Notes: generated by a model not told the origin, from the letters alone. Shown: positions 1 through 8,439, numbered from the stretch's first letter. The stretch is 64,000 nt of DNA from Fulvimarina uroteuthidis (GCF_034321785.1 NZ_JAXLPB010000004.1:124001-188000), one strand, 5' to 3'. Translations and numbers: made by a program.

Positions 1-1325
1 CGATCCTCCTGCCCGCACCGGTCATCCTGACCGGGTTCGGCCTCTCGATCTTCACCGGCGCGTTCGTCGCGGGCCTGTGGACCGGACTGACACTCCTTGC
101 CTATCTCGTCCTCGTCATTCTCGGCCGGCGCGCCAACGCCGCGCAGGAGGGACCGGCCGGCAGGACCGGCCGCATCGGCGCGACCACCTTTCTGGTCGGC
201 CACGTCCTCATCGGCCTCTGCTGGTCCTACCTGCCCTATCTGGAATGCCACGACTGCGCCCCCATGCGGTTCGAGATCTTCCAGTTCTCCGTCCTCGTCC
301 TCGTGATCGCGATGACGGCGATGGTTTCCTCGACGCTGCGTCTCGTCGTCCCCATCACCTTCGCGCCGCTCTTGATCGGGCTGCTTTCGCAGCTCGTGAA
401 CCATTCCGATCCGATGACGGCGGCGATGGATCTCGTTCTCGTCGGCGCGGTCCCCTTCTTCGCCTTCGTTGCCGAGGCGCTGCGCAGGGGAGCCGTCGCC
501 CAGGTGCGCCACCAGGCCGAGAAGGACGAGCTGATCGGCGAGTTGGAGCGCTCGCGGGTGCTGTCCGACGAAGCGCGCCGGCGCGCCGAGGACGCGAACC
601 GCGCCAAATCGCAGTTCCTGGCGACCATGAGCCACGAGCTGCGCACGCCGCTGAACGCGATCCTCGGATTTTCGGAAGTGATGCAGAACGAGATCTTCGG
701 CCCGATCGGCAGCCCGAACTACAAGGAATATCTCGACGACATCCATTCCTCGGGCCGGCATCTGCTCGGCGTCATCAACGAGATCCTCGACCTGTCCCGG
801 GTCGAGGCCGGACAATACAAGCTGAACGAAGAGGCGGTCGATCTCAGCCGCGTCGCCGCCGAATGCATCACCACCGTCAGGCTGCGTGCCGAAAACAAGC
901 GGATCGCGCTGCACCTGCAGTGCGAGGACAATCTGCCCATGCTGTGGGGCGACGAGCGAGCGCTGCGCCAGATCGTGCTCAACCTTTTGTCGAACGCTGT
1001 GAAGTTCACGGCGCCATCGGGCGAGATCGTGATCAGCGTCGGCTGGACTGCCGGAGGCGGGCAATATGTCGGCGTGAGCGACAATGGGGCGGGCATACCG
1101 CAAGACGAGATCCCCACCGTTCTGGCCTCCTTCGGACAGGGCACGAACGCAATCAAGAGCGCCGAACAGGGCACCGGTCTCGGCCTGCCGATCGTCCAGG
1201 CGCTGGTGAAGCTGCATGACGGGCAGTTCGAACTGACCTCGCGCGAAGGCAAGGGAACGAACGTCATCGCGGTGTTCCCCCATTCGCGGGTGCTGGAGGT
1301 CATGCCCGCCTTCGAGGACGCCTGA
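1..1325 (+). CDS. Membrane sensor histidine kinase, DivJ/PleC-like, 5'-truncated by the window edge
   Basis: The reading frame is already open at base 3, so the true start lies upstream; an internal ATG at 264 is not the start. The upstream part encodes hydrophobic stretches (about 1-110, 165-240 and 285-400), so the sensor region is membrane-embedded. A coiled linker leads to a HisKA domain with H-box HELRTPLNAILGFSEV (phospho-acceptor His codon 633-635), then an HATPase domain with N-box LNLLSNAVKFT, G1 DNGAGIP and G2 GTGLGLPIV. The sequence after the H-box resembles the DivJ/PleC/PdhS kinases that act on DivK in alphaproteobacteria. That assignment rests on motif resemblance; the missing N-terminus prevents a firmer name. 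Confidence 0.85.
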   Translation, partial: ILLPAPVILTGFGLSIFTGAFVAGLWTGLTLLAYLVLVILGRRANAAQEGPAGRTGRIGATTFLVGHVLIGLCWSYLPYLECHDCAPMRFEIFQFSVLVLVIAMTAMVSSTLRLVVPITFAPLLIGLLSQLVNHSDPMTAAMDLVLVGAVPFFAFVAEALRRGAVAQVRHQAEKDELIGELERSRVLSDEARRRAEDANRAKSQFLATMSHELRTPLNAILGFSEVMQNEIFGPIGSPNYKEYLDDIHSSGRHLLGVINEILDLSRVEAGQYKLNEEAVDLSRVAAECITTVRLRAENKRIALHLQCEDNLPMLWGDERALRQIVLNLLSNAVKFTAPSGEIVISVGWTAGGGQYVGVSDNGAGIPQDEIPTVLASFGQGTNAIKSAEQGTGLGLPIVQALVKLHDGQFELTSREGKGTNVIAVFPHSRVLEVMPAFEDA

Positions 1326-1434
1326 ACGCCTTTCGGCGGCACACTTGAGGTCAGCCGGTCCACCGACCATGTTGGAGGACCACGTCACGGCGCCGATGCT
1401 TCTCGCGCCATTCCATTCGAGCGCAAGTGATCTC

Positions 1435-1641
1435 ATGACCGATTCGCCCTGCAACGGGATCTGCCAACTTCATCCGCAAACCGGGCTCTGCCGGGGCTGC
1501 GGCCGGACCGGTGCGGAAATTGGAGCCTGGGGCATGCTCGGGCGTGCCGAACGGCTGTCCATCATGCGGACGCTGCCGGCCCGGATGAGCCAAGCGAGCA
1601 TGGAACCTGCCAAGCCCGGAAAGCGGCGTGATGCGCGATAG
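1435..1641 (+). CDS. DUF1289 small cysteine-rich protein
   Basis: This 68-residue protein starts MTDSPCNGIC. Four cysteines (Cys6, Cys10, Cys19, Cys22) sit in the C-x3-C...C-x2-C arrangement typical of DUF1289, a family suspected of binding metal or an Fe-S cluster. An upstream TTG (1345) would add 30 residues without family similarity, so the ATG at 1435 is preferred. The end overlaps the next gene by 11 nt, suggesting co-transcription and translational coupling. Its biochemical role is unknown. Confidence 0.8.
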   Translation: MTDSPCNGICQLHPQTGLCRGCGRTGAEIGAWGMLGRAERLSIMRTLPARMSQASMEPAKPGKRRDAR

Positions 1642-2341
1642 TTCGCTGCTCTGGATTCTGCTGGCCGTCATCGGCGTGGCGCTTCTCGCCCTTCTCACCA
1701 GCCGGGACGGATCGGTCGCCGGCCTGCCGGACGGCCAGTTCGCGCAGCTGGCCTATTACGGGGCCTGGGGCGTCGGGATCGGCGCGAGCCTGTTTCTCCT
1801 GCGAAGCGTCCGGCTCGGGGAAGCACTTCGCCATGCCGCGATCTGGGCCGGCGTCTTTCTCGTCACCATCGCGGGCTACGCCTTCGCGCCCGAACTTCTC
1901 GCCGTGAAGAACCGGATGATGGCGGTTCTCGTCCCCGGCAGCGTCGTCGCCCTGCCGTCGGACGGGGAACGCCGGCAATATATGGCCGTTCGCGGCTCCG
2001 ACGGGCATTTTCACCTGTCGGGCACGGTCGATGGCGAAAGCGTCTCCTTCATGGTGGATACGGGCGCCTCGGTGATCGCGATGGATCGTGCGATGGCGCA
2101 ATCGCTCGGGATCGACACGGACGCCTTGTCCTTCAGCGATTTCGTGCAGACGGCAAACGGCATCGCTCGCTCGGCCCCGGTGTTTCTCGACAGCATCCGC
2201 ATCGGCGACATCGAGCGGCGCAACATACGTGCCGCCGTCACCGATGCGGAAGGGCTCGATACCATCCTATTGGGCATGAGCTTCCTCAACACGCTCACAT
2301 CCTACGATTTTCGCGGCGACACGCTGATTTTGACCGATTGA
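1631..2341 (+). CDS. Membrane-anchored retropepsin-like aspartic protease (TIGR02281/clan AA type)
   Basis: The protein has 236 residues. Three hydrophobic segments (about 5-23, 41-58 and 70-88) precede a single retroviral-type aspartic protease domain containing the catalytic motif VDTGAS (Asp143) and a C-terminal LGMSFL segment matching the second hydrophobic element of the fold. Such proteins work as homodimers because each chain supplies one aspartate. The domain probably faces the periplasm. The gene overlaps the DUF1289 gene, a common pairing in Rhizobiales. A GTG at 1628 could also start it. The substrate is unknown. Confidence 0.82.
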   Translation: MRDSSLLWILLAVIGVALLALLTSRDGSVAGLPDGQFAQLAYYGAWGVGIGASLFLLRSVRLGEALRHAAIWAGVFLVTIAGYAFAPELLAVKNRMMAVLVPGSVVALPSDGERRQYMAVRGSDGHFHLSGTVDGESVSFMVDTGASVIAMDRAMAQSLGIDTDALSFSDFVQTANGIARSAPVFLDSIRIGDIERRNIRAAVTDAEGLDTILLGMSFLNTLTSYDFRGDTLILTD

Positions 2342-2728
2342 GCGCCGCGTCACCTGCGGCAGCGCAAACCGTCGGAGAATTGCCGCCCGGCGCCGACAGA
2401 AAAGCCGCAAGACGACCTGCCGGCAGGTGCTCCAGCGGCATGCGCGCCGTCGATCAAATGGCGGGCTTGCTAATTTCGAGGTTTCCGGTATTGTGGAAGG
2501 CATCGGGACTTAACAAACCCGGTGTCTGGCTGCCGTTCTTCGCTCGTGAATTCGAGAATCTGCCGTGACTGACAAGTCGCAGCCGTATGGACCAATCCTT
2601 TCACCCCCACTTGTGAACGCCCGAACGAATGGTGTTGCGCGTCGCGACGCCAAATAACCTCTTGCATTTGCCTTATGGTGAATGCTGGCCGTCTCTCAAT
2701 CGAGCGGCATACGTAGAAAGGGCTCCCT
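2342..2728. other. 387-nt intergenic stretch upstream of cspA
   Basis: No convincing gene is seen; short open frames on both strands lack family features and ribosome-binding sites. The last 100-150 nt are likely the promoter and 5' leader of the cold-shock gene, whose mRNAs often carry a structured leader. No clear -35/-10 pair could be fixed by eye. Confidence 0.4.
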
Positions 2729-2941
2729 ATGAGCCAGACTGGTACCATCAAGTTCTTCAACGAGAGCAAGGGCTTCGGCTTCGTCACCCCCGAGGGCGGC
2801 TCGAAGGACGTGTTCCTGCACATCTCCGCGCTCGAGCGCGCTGGCATTTCCTCGGTTCAGGAAGGCGACAAGATCACCTTCGACACCGAGCCGGATCCAC
2901 GCGGCAAGGGCCCGAAGGCCGTCAACATTCAGATGGCCTAA
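2729..2941 (+). CDS. cspA: Cold-shock protein, CspA family
   Basis: This 70-residue single cold-shock domain protein binds single-stranded RNA/DNA and melts mRNA structure. It contains RNP1 (KGFGFV) and RNP2 (VFLHIS), and the whole chain matches the five-strand OB fold in length. The ATG follows an AAAGGG-type ribosome-binding site about 6 nt upstream. It is monocistronic, with a terminator-like structure downstream. Alphaproteobacteria have several paralogues, so the cspA symbol is family-level. Confidence 0.95.
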   Translation: MSQTGTIKFFNESKGFGFVTPEGGSKDVFLHISALERAGISSVQEGDKITFDTEPDPRGKGPKAVNIQMA

Positions 2942-2954
2942 CCCATCAGTTTTC

Positions 2955-3038
2955 GTCTCGCCAGCTCTTCGAGATTGGGCGAGACTTCTTTAGAGCGGCG
3001 GGTTGCGGAGGCTTGCAAAGCCCGCGCCCGCCGCTTTT
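2955..3038 (+). terminator. Two consecutive hairpins after cspA, the second followed by T's
   Basis: The first hairpin pairs GTCTCGCC (2955-2962) with GGCGAGAC (2978-2985) and is followed by TTCTTT. The second pairs GCGGCGGG (2995-3002) with CCCGCCGC (3027-3034), encloses GGCTT/AAGCC, and is followed by TTTT. The second fits an intrinsic terminator for cspA. Confidence 0.7.
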
Positions 3039-3130
3039 GTTCGCGCCGGCCTCTTGCGGTCACACGACGGCCTGCTCTTCAGGCACCTGTCGCGCGCGAC
3101 ATCATCTTTAAGAGATAAGGACTTGACGCC

Positions 3131-3427
3131 ATGGACAATTCACGCCGCGCGCGCGAGAATGCCGAGGCGCTTCTGCCGGGTCCCACGCAACCGCACCGCT
3201 CCGAAAAGGGCACCGCGGGCGGCATTATCGCAGCCGACCTGGCCGCGAGACATGCAAAGACGGACCGTTTGCGAGCCGCCCGGCTCGCGCAGGAAGCGGT
3301 CGATCCGCCTGTCGAAACGGAAAAGAAGCCTGCCCGCGCCAAACGCGCGACGAAGGCCGTTTCCGCAACGGCCAAGCCGGTCAAGAAGGCTGCCGCCAAG
3401 CCGCGGAAGAAAGCGGTCGCCGTTTGA
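3131..3427 (+). CDS. Small basic protein with Lys/Ala/Pro-rich tail, unknown function
   Basis: This 98-residue protein has two parts. Residues 1-60 are mixed and moderately charged (start MDNSRRARENAEALLPGP). Residues 61-98 form a low-complexity tail rich in Lys, Ala and Pro with KKPARAKRA and KKAAAKPRKKAV repeats, reminiscent of histone H1-like tails. A TAAGGA sequence lies about 9 nt upstream of the ATG. It sits between cspA and rpsU on the same strand. Nucleic-acid binding by the tail is inference; no enzymatic motif is seen. Confidence 0.65.
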   Translation: MDNSRRARENAEALLPGPTQPHRSEKGTAGGIIAADLAARHAKTDRLRAARLAQEAVDPPVETEKKPARAKRATKAVSATAKPVKKAAAKPRKKAVAV

Positions 3428-3524
3428 ACCTTTGGGTTCGCCCGATCGTTTCCATTCCAACAGGCTCGCTGCGCCGACCGCAGCGATAGACAATGCAACA
3501 CATACCCCTGGTGAAGGAGACGCT

Positions 3525-3752
3525 TTGAAAGTCGACGTCAGAGACAACAATGTCGATCAGGCCCTGCGCGCGCTGAAGAAGAAGCTGCAGCGCGAGGGTG
3601 TTTTCCGTGAAATGAAGGCGCGTCGTGCGTACGAGAAGCCTTCCGAAGAACGAGCCCGCCGCAAGCAGGAAGCCATTCGCCGCTCCCGCAAGCTGGCCCG
3701 CAAGCAGGCGCAGCGCGAAGGTCTTCTGCCGAAAACCGGCCGGGCCCGCTGA
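3525..3752 (+). CDS. rpsU: 30S ribosomal protein S21, TTG start
   Basis: This 75-residue small-subunit protein matches the S21 family (start MKVDVRDNNVDQALRALKKK, then EKPSE and a strongly basic tail). No ATG is available at the family N-terminus. The frame starts at TTG 3525, preceded by GAAGGAGA at 3512-3519, which fixes the start. S21 sits near the anti-Shine-Dalgarno end of 16S rRNA and helps initiation. Location downstream of a cold-shock gene is frequent in Rhizobiales. A strong terminator follows. Confidence 0.93.
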   Translation: MKVDVRDNNVDQALRALKKKLQREGVFREMKARRAYEKPSEERARRKQEAIRRSRKLARKQAQREGLLPKTGRAR

Positions 3753-3826
3753 TCGTGATTCACGGTCGTTCCAGACCTTGATCCATTCCAGACATCAGAT
3801 CCGGGCGGAATGACCGCCCTGTTTCG

Positions 3827-3850
3827 ACGGCGCCTTCGGGGCGCCGTTTT
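3827..3850 (+). terminator. Rho-independent terminator of rpsU
   Basis: Perfect stem ACGGCGCC (3827-3834) and GGCGCCGT (3840-3847) with loop TTCGG, followed by a T run to 3850. A smaller hairpin, GGGCGG/CCGCCC, lies just before it. This ends the rpsU transcript and faces the convergent glmU gene. Confidence 0.85.
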
Positions 3851-3928
3851 CGTTCCTGCCGCAGCCTTTCGTTTCATCCATCATGCGGTCGTGCCCGAAT
3901 CGAACCAGAGCGGCCCCGGACCGCAGCG

Positions 3929-5290
3929 TCAGGAACGGTTCGCTTTCGCGGCCTTGGCCGCCCGATTGCGCTCGGCGATCGACCTGCCGAGATCCGGCTT
4001 GTTCACCTGCCGACCCCGGGCGATCGCCAGGGCATCGGGCTCGACATTCTCCGTGATGACGCTGCCGGAGCCGACATAGGCCCCATCGCCGATCGCCACC
4101 GGCGCGACGAGCGCGGAGTTCGAGCCGATGAAGGCGTTCGCGCCGATCTGCGTCAGATGCTTGAGGGCCCCGTCATAATTGCATGTGATCGTGCCGGCAC
4201 CGATATTGGCGTTCGCGCCGATTTGCGCATCGCCGATATAGCTGAGATGATTGATCTTGGCGCCCGCCGCGACGTCGGCCTGCTTCACCTCGCAGAAATT
4301 GCCGACCTTTGTGCCCTCCCCGAGCCGCGTGCCCGGCCGAAGGCGCGCGAACGGCCCGACCGCCGCACCGGTTCCGACCATCGCGCCCGACAGATGGCAG
4401 AAAGCGTGGATGACCGCACCCGGCGCGATCGTCACCCCCGGGCCGAACACCACGTTGGGCTCGATCAGAACATCCTCGCCGACTTGCGTGTCGTAGGCGA
4501 AATGAACGCTCTTCGGATCGATCAGGGTCACCCCCGACAGCATGACGCGTTCGCGTGTGCGCGCCTGCCAGAGCGCTTCGACTTCGGCAAGTTCGGCGCG
4601 ATTGTTGACGCCGATCGTCTCGGCGACAGGCGCTTCGATCGCCTCGACCCGGTGCCCGCACCGGCGCGCGATTTCGACGAGATCCGTGAGATAATATTCG
4701 CCCTTCGCATTGTCGTCGCCGATCGCCTCCAGCATCGAAAGCGCCTCGCGGCCCGAAAACGCCATGATGCCGGCATTGCAGAAGCCGATCCGAAGCTCGG
4801 CCTCGCTCGCCTCCTTCTGCTCGCGGATCGCGACGAGCTCGCCCTTCTCCTCGATCAGGCGGCCATAGCCGGTCGGGTCGGATGGGCGGAACCCGATGAC
4901 GCAGACCGCAATGCCCGTCTCGAGCCGGGCGCGCGCGCGCGCGATGGTGTCCGGCGAAAGCAGCGGCGTGTCACCGAAGAGGACGACCACGTCGTCGAAG
5001 CCTTCGGCCAGCGCGTCCCTTGCGGCGAGAACCGCATGTCCCGTGCCGCGCCGCTCGACCTGCTCGAAGGTCGCGGCCGATGGCGCATCCTTTCGAACGG
5101 CGCTTGCCACCGCGTCTCCGTCACGGCCGACGACGAGGGCGAGCGCATCCGATCCAGCGCCGAGCGCGGCACGCGCCACATGGCGCACGAGCGGCAGGTG
5201 GCCGACCTCGTGCAGAACCTTTGAGCGGGACGAGCGCATGCGCGTGCCTTCGCCGGCGGCAAGGATGATCGAGAGACAGGTGCGGGACAT
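3929..5290 (-). CDS. glmU: Bifunctional GlmU: glucosamine-1-phosphate acetyltransferase / GlcNAc-1-P uridylyltransferase
   Basis: This 453-residue cytosolic enzyme makes UDP-GlcNAc for peptidoglycan and lipid A. The N-terminal pyrophosphorylase domain has LAAGEGTRM (about residues 10-18), with the family Lys following in SKVLHEVG, plus FGDTPLL and NAGIMAF. The C-terminal half is a left-handed beta-helix of hexapeptide repeats with the acetyltransferase segment GTITCNYDG and a basic tail. The start at 5290 (MSRTCLSIILAAGEG) is chosen because sequence further upstream shows no family similarity. It is convergent with rpsU and followed by ccdA upstream on the same strand. Confidence 0.96.
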   Translation of the reverse strand: MSRTCLSIILAAGEGTRMRSSRSKVLHEVGHLPLVRHVARAALGAGSDALALVVGRDGDAVASAVRKDAPSAATFEQVERRGTGHAVLAARDALAEGFDDVVVLFGDTPLLSPDTIARARARLETGIAVCVIGFRPSDPTGYGRLIEEKGELVAIREQKEASEAELRIGFCNAGIMAFSGREALSMLEAIGDDNAKGEYYLTDLVEIARRCGHRVEAIEAPVAETIGVNNRAELAEVEALWQARTRERVMLSGVTLIDPKSVHFAYDTQVGEDVLIEPNVVFGPGVTIAPGAVIHAFCHLSGAMVGTGAAVGPFARLRPGTRLGEGTKVGNFCEVKQADVAAGAKINHLSYIGDAQIGANANIGAGTITCNYDGALKHLTQIGANAFIGSNSALVAPVAIGDGAYVGSGSVITENVEPDALAIARGRQVNKPDLGRSIAERNRAAKAAKANRS

Positions 5291-5435
5291 CGAAACTCCG
5301 GTGCAGCGGCGCTGGACTGATCCGTGCGCCTTCTGGAACGCATGGCTCTCCTCTCTCACAGGTGGGCCGCCCTTGGGAAGACGAAGGCGGCAGCGTCCGT
5401 GACGCGGGAGCGTCGGGCCGGCGCGAGCGCGCTTG

Positions 5436-6176
5436 TCAGCCGATCGCCTGAAGAGCGGGGAACGTCTCGAGAAGCCAGAACGACATCCTTTGCATGCCGC
5501 CGGTGAGGAACAAGAGGCCGGTGACGACGAGAAGCCCGCCCATCGCCTGTTCCACACTCTTCAGGTGACGGCGAAACCCGCCGAGCCAGGTGAGGAACGC
5601 TGCCGAAAAGGTCGCCGCGAGGATGAAGGGAATGCCGAGCCCGGCCGAATAGACGCCGAGCATGAGGGCTCCCTCGCCGACGGTGTCGCGGGCGCCGGCA
5701 AGCCCGAGGATCGCGCCGAGAACCGGTCCGATACAAGGTGTCCAGCCGAATGCGAAGGCGAGGCCCATCAGATAGGCGCCGACGATGCCGGCCGGTGTCC
5801 GGGGCCCGCGGAAGCGCTTCTCCCGCGCGAGAAAACCGAGCCGGAAGACGCCGAGAAAGTTCAGCCCCATGACGATGATCATGATGCCTGCGACGGTTCC
5901 GAGCCAGTTGAGGTTCTGGCGCAGCACGCCGCCGATCGTGCTGGCGCCGGCGCCGAGTGCGATGAAGACGGTGGAAAAGCCCAGAACGAAGACGATGCTC
6001 GTCAACAGCAGCCGGCCCTGATGGGCCGATTCGCCCTTCGAGCCCGCGCGCAGATCGTCGGCGGACACGCCGGCCATGTAGCACAGATAAGGCGGGACGA
6101 GCGGCAGCACGCACGGCGAGAGAAACGAAAGCGCACCGGCGAGTGCGGCGGTCGGATAGGACAGTTCGCTCAGCAC
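5436..6176 (-). CDS. ccdA: CcdA/DsbD-like cytochrome c biogenesis transmembrane protein
   Basis: This 246-residue inner-membrane protein has six predicted spans and passes electrons from cytoplasmic thioredoxin to periplasmic thiols for haem ligation. Two redox cysteines lie in SFLSPCVLPLVPPYL (first span) and GWTPCIGP (mid-protein), the paired-helix motif of CcdA. The GTG at 6176 (VLSELSYPTAALAG) fits the family N-terminus; longer versions add a basic, unconserved extension. An AAGGTG-like sequence lies upstream. No thioredoxin domain is attached, which distinguishes it from full DsbD. Confidence 0.88.
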   Translation of the reverse strand: MLSELSYPTAALAGALSFLSPCVLPLVPPYLCYMAGVSADDLRAGSKGESAHQGRLLLTSIVFVLGFSTVFIALGAGASTIGGVLRQNLNWLGTVAGIMIIVMGLNFLGVFRLGFLAREKRFRGPRTPAGIVGAYLMGLAFAFGWTPCIGPVLGAILGLAGARDTVGEGALMLGVYSAGLGIPFILAATFSAAFLTWLGGFRRHLKSVEQAMGGLLVVTGLLFLTGGMQRMSFWLLETFPALQAIG

Positions 6177-6667
6177 GTCTTCAACACCTTTTTCACTCTC
6201 GCAAGCCTTCGGCGATGGTTGCTCGCAAGGAGGTTCGCCTGCGGACGCCGGAAGGTTACCGGTCCGCCCCGGGCGGCACCCTTGTCGGCCACGACACGAT
6301 CTAGCCCATCCCGGCCGCAACCACCAAGCGCCAAACGAAGAGGTCCCGTCTGCCCGCCGTCCCGATCACGGCGCGGGAAGGGCCAGGAACGGCGTTGAAG
6401 GGAAACGGCGCGACGCCCCGTCAGGATGCCCGGCAAGACCGCGTGCGGCACCGTCGCGCATGTCCCGCGCAACAGAAAGGCACCGCCGACTTGACCCTTG
6501 AGGATTTGATGGCCATAAGGACGCCGCGATGGTCGATCGGCACGCCCTTAACTCCCGGGCACGCCAACGGACCGCAGTGTCGTCCCTGGATCAGAACCCA
6601 GCCTCGAACACACAGAGCACGACAGGGTCGAGCCACCTCGGCGAAATCCGTCACTTAGCGGGAGTTG
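6177..6667. other. 491-nt intergenic stretch between ccdA and tRNA-Lys
   Basis: No supported protein gene. The open frames here have no family features, and one on the minus strand is an artefact of reading tRNA-Lys backwards. A sigma70-like promoter candidate is listed separately. Confidence 0.5.
6491..6519 (+). promoter_or_regulatory. Candidate sigma70-type promoter upstream of tRNA-Lys
   Basis: TTGACC (6491-6496, five of six to consensus) and CATAAG (6514-6519, four of six) are separated by 17 nt. It points toward tRNA-Lys about 150 nt downstream, which implies a long leader, so another promoter nearer the tRNA is possible. Confidence 0.3.
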
Positions 6668-6743
<76 letters not shown>

Positions 6744-6780
6744 AATTTTCTCAATCTAATCTGATGTTTAGCCGTGACGG

Positions 6781-6805
6781 CCTACCGATCCTTAGGGTCG
6801 GTAGG
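6781..6805. repeat. 11-bp inverted repeat just after tRNA-Lys
   Basis: CCTACCGATCC (6781-6791) pairs with GGGTCGGTAGG (6795-6805), with a TTA loop and one G-T pair. No T-run follows on either strand, so it is not a typical terminator. It could be an RNA processing structure or an element-end remnant. Confidence 0.5.
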
Positions 6806-6849
6806 CGGCTGGGGTTCCGAAGGGGTTCTGTATGGCGCCTTTCAACCAA

Positions 6850-6878
6850 GGTGATCGTTCACCTGCAAGTGATATCAC
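6850..6878. promoter_or_regulatory. Adjacent operator-like palindromes
   Basis: A hairpin GGTGA-TCGT-TCACC (6850-6863) is followed by the perfect 10-bp palindrome GTGATATCAC (6869-6878). They share the GTGA/TCAC half-site, as repeated regulator sites do. No adjacent regulator gene is recognised. Confidence 0.3.
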
Positions 6879-7290
6879 CCTTGTGGAGACGCAAGCTGTC
6901 CGAGAACAACATCCGAAACACCTCGTCACTGTCGCGCATTTGGAACATCATCGGCGATTTATGTGGACTGAGACGTTATAGCAGTGATGTCGGATGGAAT
7001 CGACTGCGGCTGAAGGCATGGATTGATGCGACGGCCGCATACTCCATGTCCGATCTCATTGTTTTGCTTCTGCATAAGCTCGAATCGCGCGCAGGATGGT
7101 AAGAAGTATCTGCCCAAATTTAAGTTTGTATTCAGACCCCAAGCTGCGCAGGAGCACGTTATTCACGACTAAACGTGTGTTTTCACTCACCTCTCTAAAG
7201 GTCGAAATCACTGATCTTGACTTGGCAACCCAAAGCCCCTGACGTAAATGAGTGCAGTCTTCTATCTGAGATTAATTTTAAGGTGATTCC

Positions 7291-8412
7291 TTGCCGATCG
7301 AAATCGATATTAAAACGCGGATTATAGCTGACGATCATCGCGTCTTGATTGCGCGTCCAGGCGCCAAATACAGGCTTCACTCGGAGTTCTACAACCGCAA
7401 TTTCGTAGGCGTCGAACTTCCTGGGCTTTTCGATGAGAACGAACAGATATCTTTTCAAGACGAAAATATTGTAGCGCGAGTGAAGCGCTCTCTAGCGATT
7501 CGGAGATGGCTAACAAGGGCAGCTGACGAAGACGAGCCGACGCATGATTTGGCTGATTATGACAACCAAACGGTAACCCCAAGCATCAGACAATACATGC
7601 GACTGCTGCAGTATTATCTCGTTACGGCAGCACAAGGCGACCTCGTACTGAACCCACCTATGAGTTTTGATGGCATGGTTCAGATCGGGGAGGTAACACC
7701 GCAAGCCAATCCGCGTCTATATCAGGTGGAGCAGTACGGTCAGTTTGGCTTGGTCGGCATCCCGGTTAGGTGGGTTGGCAAACTACCAAAACAGTCATTA
7801 CCTGCATCATCTCTTGAAGCTTTGAAAAAGCCGACGGCTTTGTTTGCAGTTGGCCCTCAGCAAAGAGATAAAATTTATGCAGCTGCCTACGGGAATTACA
7901 CCTACAAAGACTTGTACGTTTCGAGTTTTGCAACACTCAGCGAGCGTTATGGTTCCTTCGAAGAACTAATTTTTCAATCTTTTGTCAATTCTGTCGCGCT
8001 AAATACTCAGAGAATTGACTTAGGACGTGACGATGTCGTCAGCTTGAGCGCCGCTGCCGCTTTTTTAATCGAGAACGGTGAAATAGAACTTGGCGATTAC
8101 GGCCTTGACCTTAATATAAATATTAATTCACCGGGCATTATTTCACTTATTTCTTCTAAGATCACGCCTATTGTAGCAGTGACGATATTTACCCTTGCGG
8201 TGTTACATGGCGGTCAAGCTTTTACTGAAATTGCCGCTGGTCAGTTGATTATCGGCAATTCGTCGGCTGAACCGGGAGATCCATGTGCCGCGCTTGTCCA
8301 CCAGCAAACCTATGCCCAAATTCAGCTTCTAGGATGGGACAAATGGGTCCCTGAATGCGAACGTTTGTTAAGATTGAGAGAGGAAACTGGACTCGGAACG
8401 CGAACCAATTAG
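7291..8412 (+). CDS. Membrane protein with PUA/EVE-like N-terminal module; candidate defence effector, unknown function
   Basis: The 373-residue protein starts at TTG 7291, about 6 nt after AAGGTG; no in-frame ATG lies nearby. Residues about 15-190 resemble the N-terminal PUA/EVE-like modules of Mrr/McrB-like restriction proteins: RVLIARPGAKYRL...FVGV at 17-41, GDLVLNPP at 116-123, QIGEVTP at 131-137, IPVRWVGKLP at 157-166 and TALFAVG at 182-188. Residues 205-275 match nothing I recognise. A single membrane span follows (about 282-306). The tail after it holds the only two cysteines, Cys332 and Cys356, which would suit a periplasmic disulphide. Codon use is AT-rich compared with the rest of the window. 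No nuclease or ATPase motif is seen. The module match is by eye; the defence role is inference from module type and island location. Confidence 0.6.
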   Translation: MPIEIDIKTRIIADDHRVLIARPGAKYRLHSEFYNRNFVGVELPGLFDENEQISFQDENIVARVKRSLAIRRWLTRAADEDEPTHDLADYDNQTVTPSIRQYMRLLQYYLVTAAQGDLVLNPPMSFDGMVQIGEVTPQANPRLYQVEQYGQFGLVGIPVRWVGKLPKQSLPASSLEALKKPTALFAVGPQQRDKIYAAAYGNYTYKDLYVSSFATLSERYGSFEELIFQSFVNSVALNTQRIDLGRDDVVSLSAAAAFLIENGEIELGDYGLDLNININSPGIISLISSKITPIVAVTIFTLAVLHGGQAFTEIAAGQLIIGNSSAEPGDPCAALVHQQTYAQIQLLGWDKWVPECERLLRLREETGLGTRTN

Positions 8413-8439
8413 AACCGACTGGTCCACCAGGGCAAGAAA

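Larger units (their letters stand above)
6744..7290. other. 547-nt island leader without a recognisable gene; palindromes present
   Basis: Two overlapping frames are possible but unsupported: a 112-residue frame at 6764-7102 and a 49-residue frame at 6832-6981 (start MAPFNQGDRSPASD). Neither resembles a known family or has a good ribosome-binding site; they may be decayed remnants. An 11-bp hairpin with one G-T pair is at 6781-6805. Palindromes at 6850-6878 are listed separately. Confidence 0.35.

Noticed and set aside
6764..7102. 112-residue protein directly after tRNA-Lys
   Set aside because: No ribosome-binding site or family resemblance, and a competing frame overlaps; kept only as part of the unassigned island leader.
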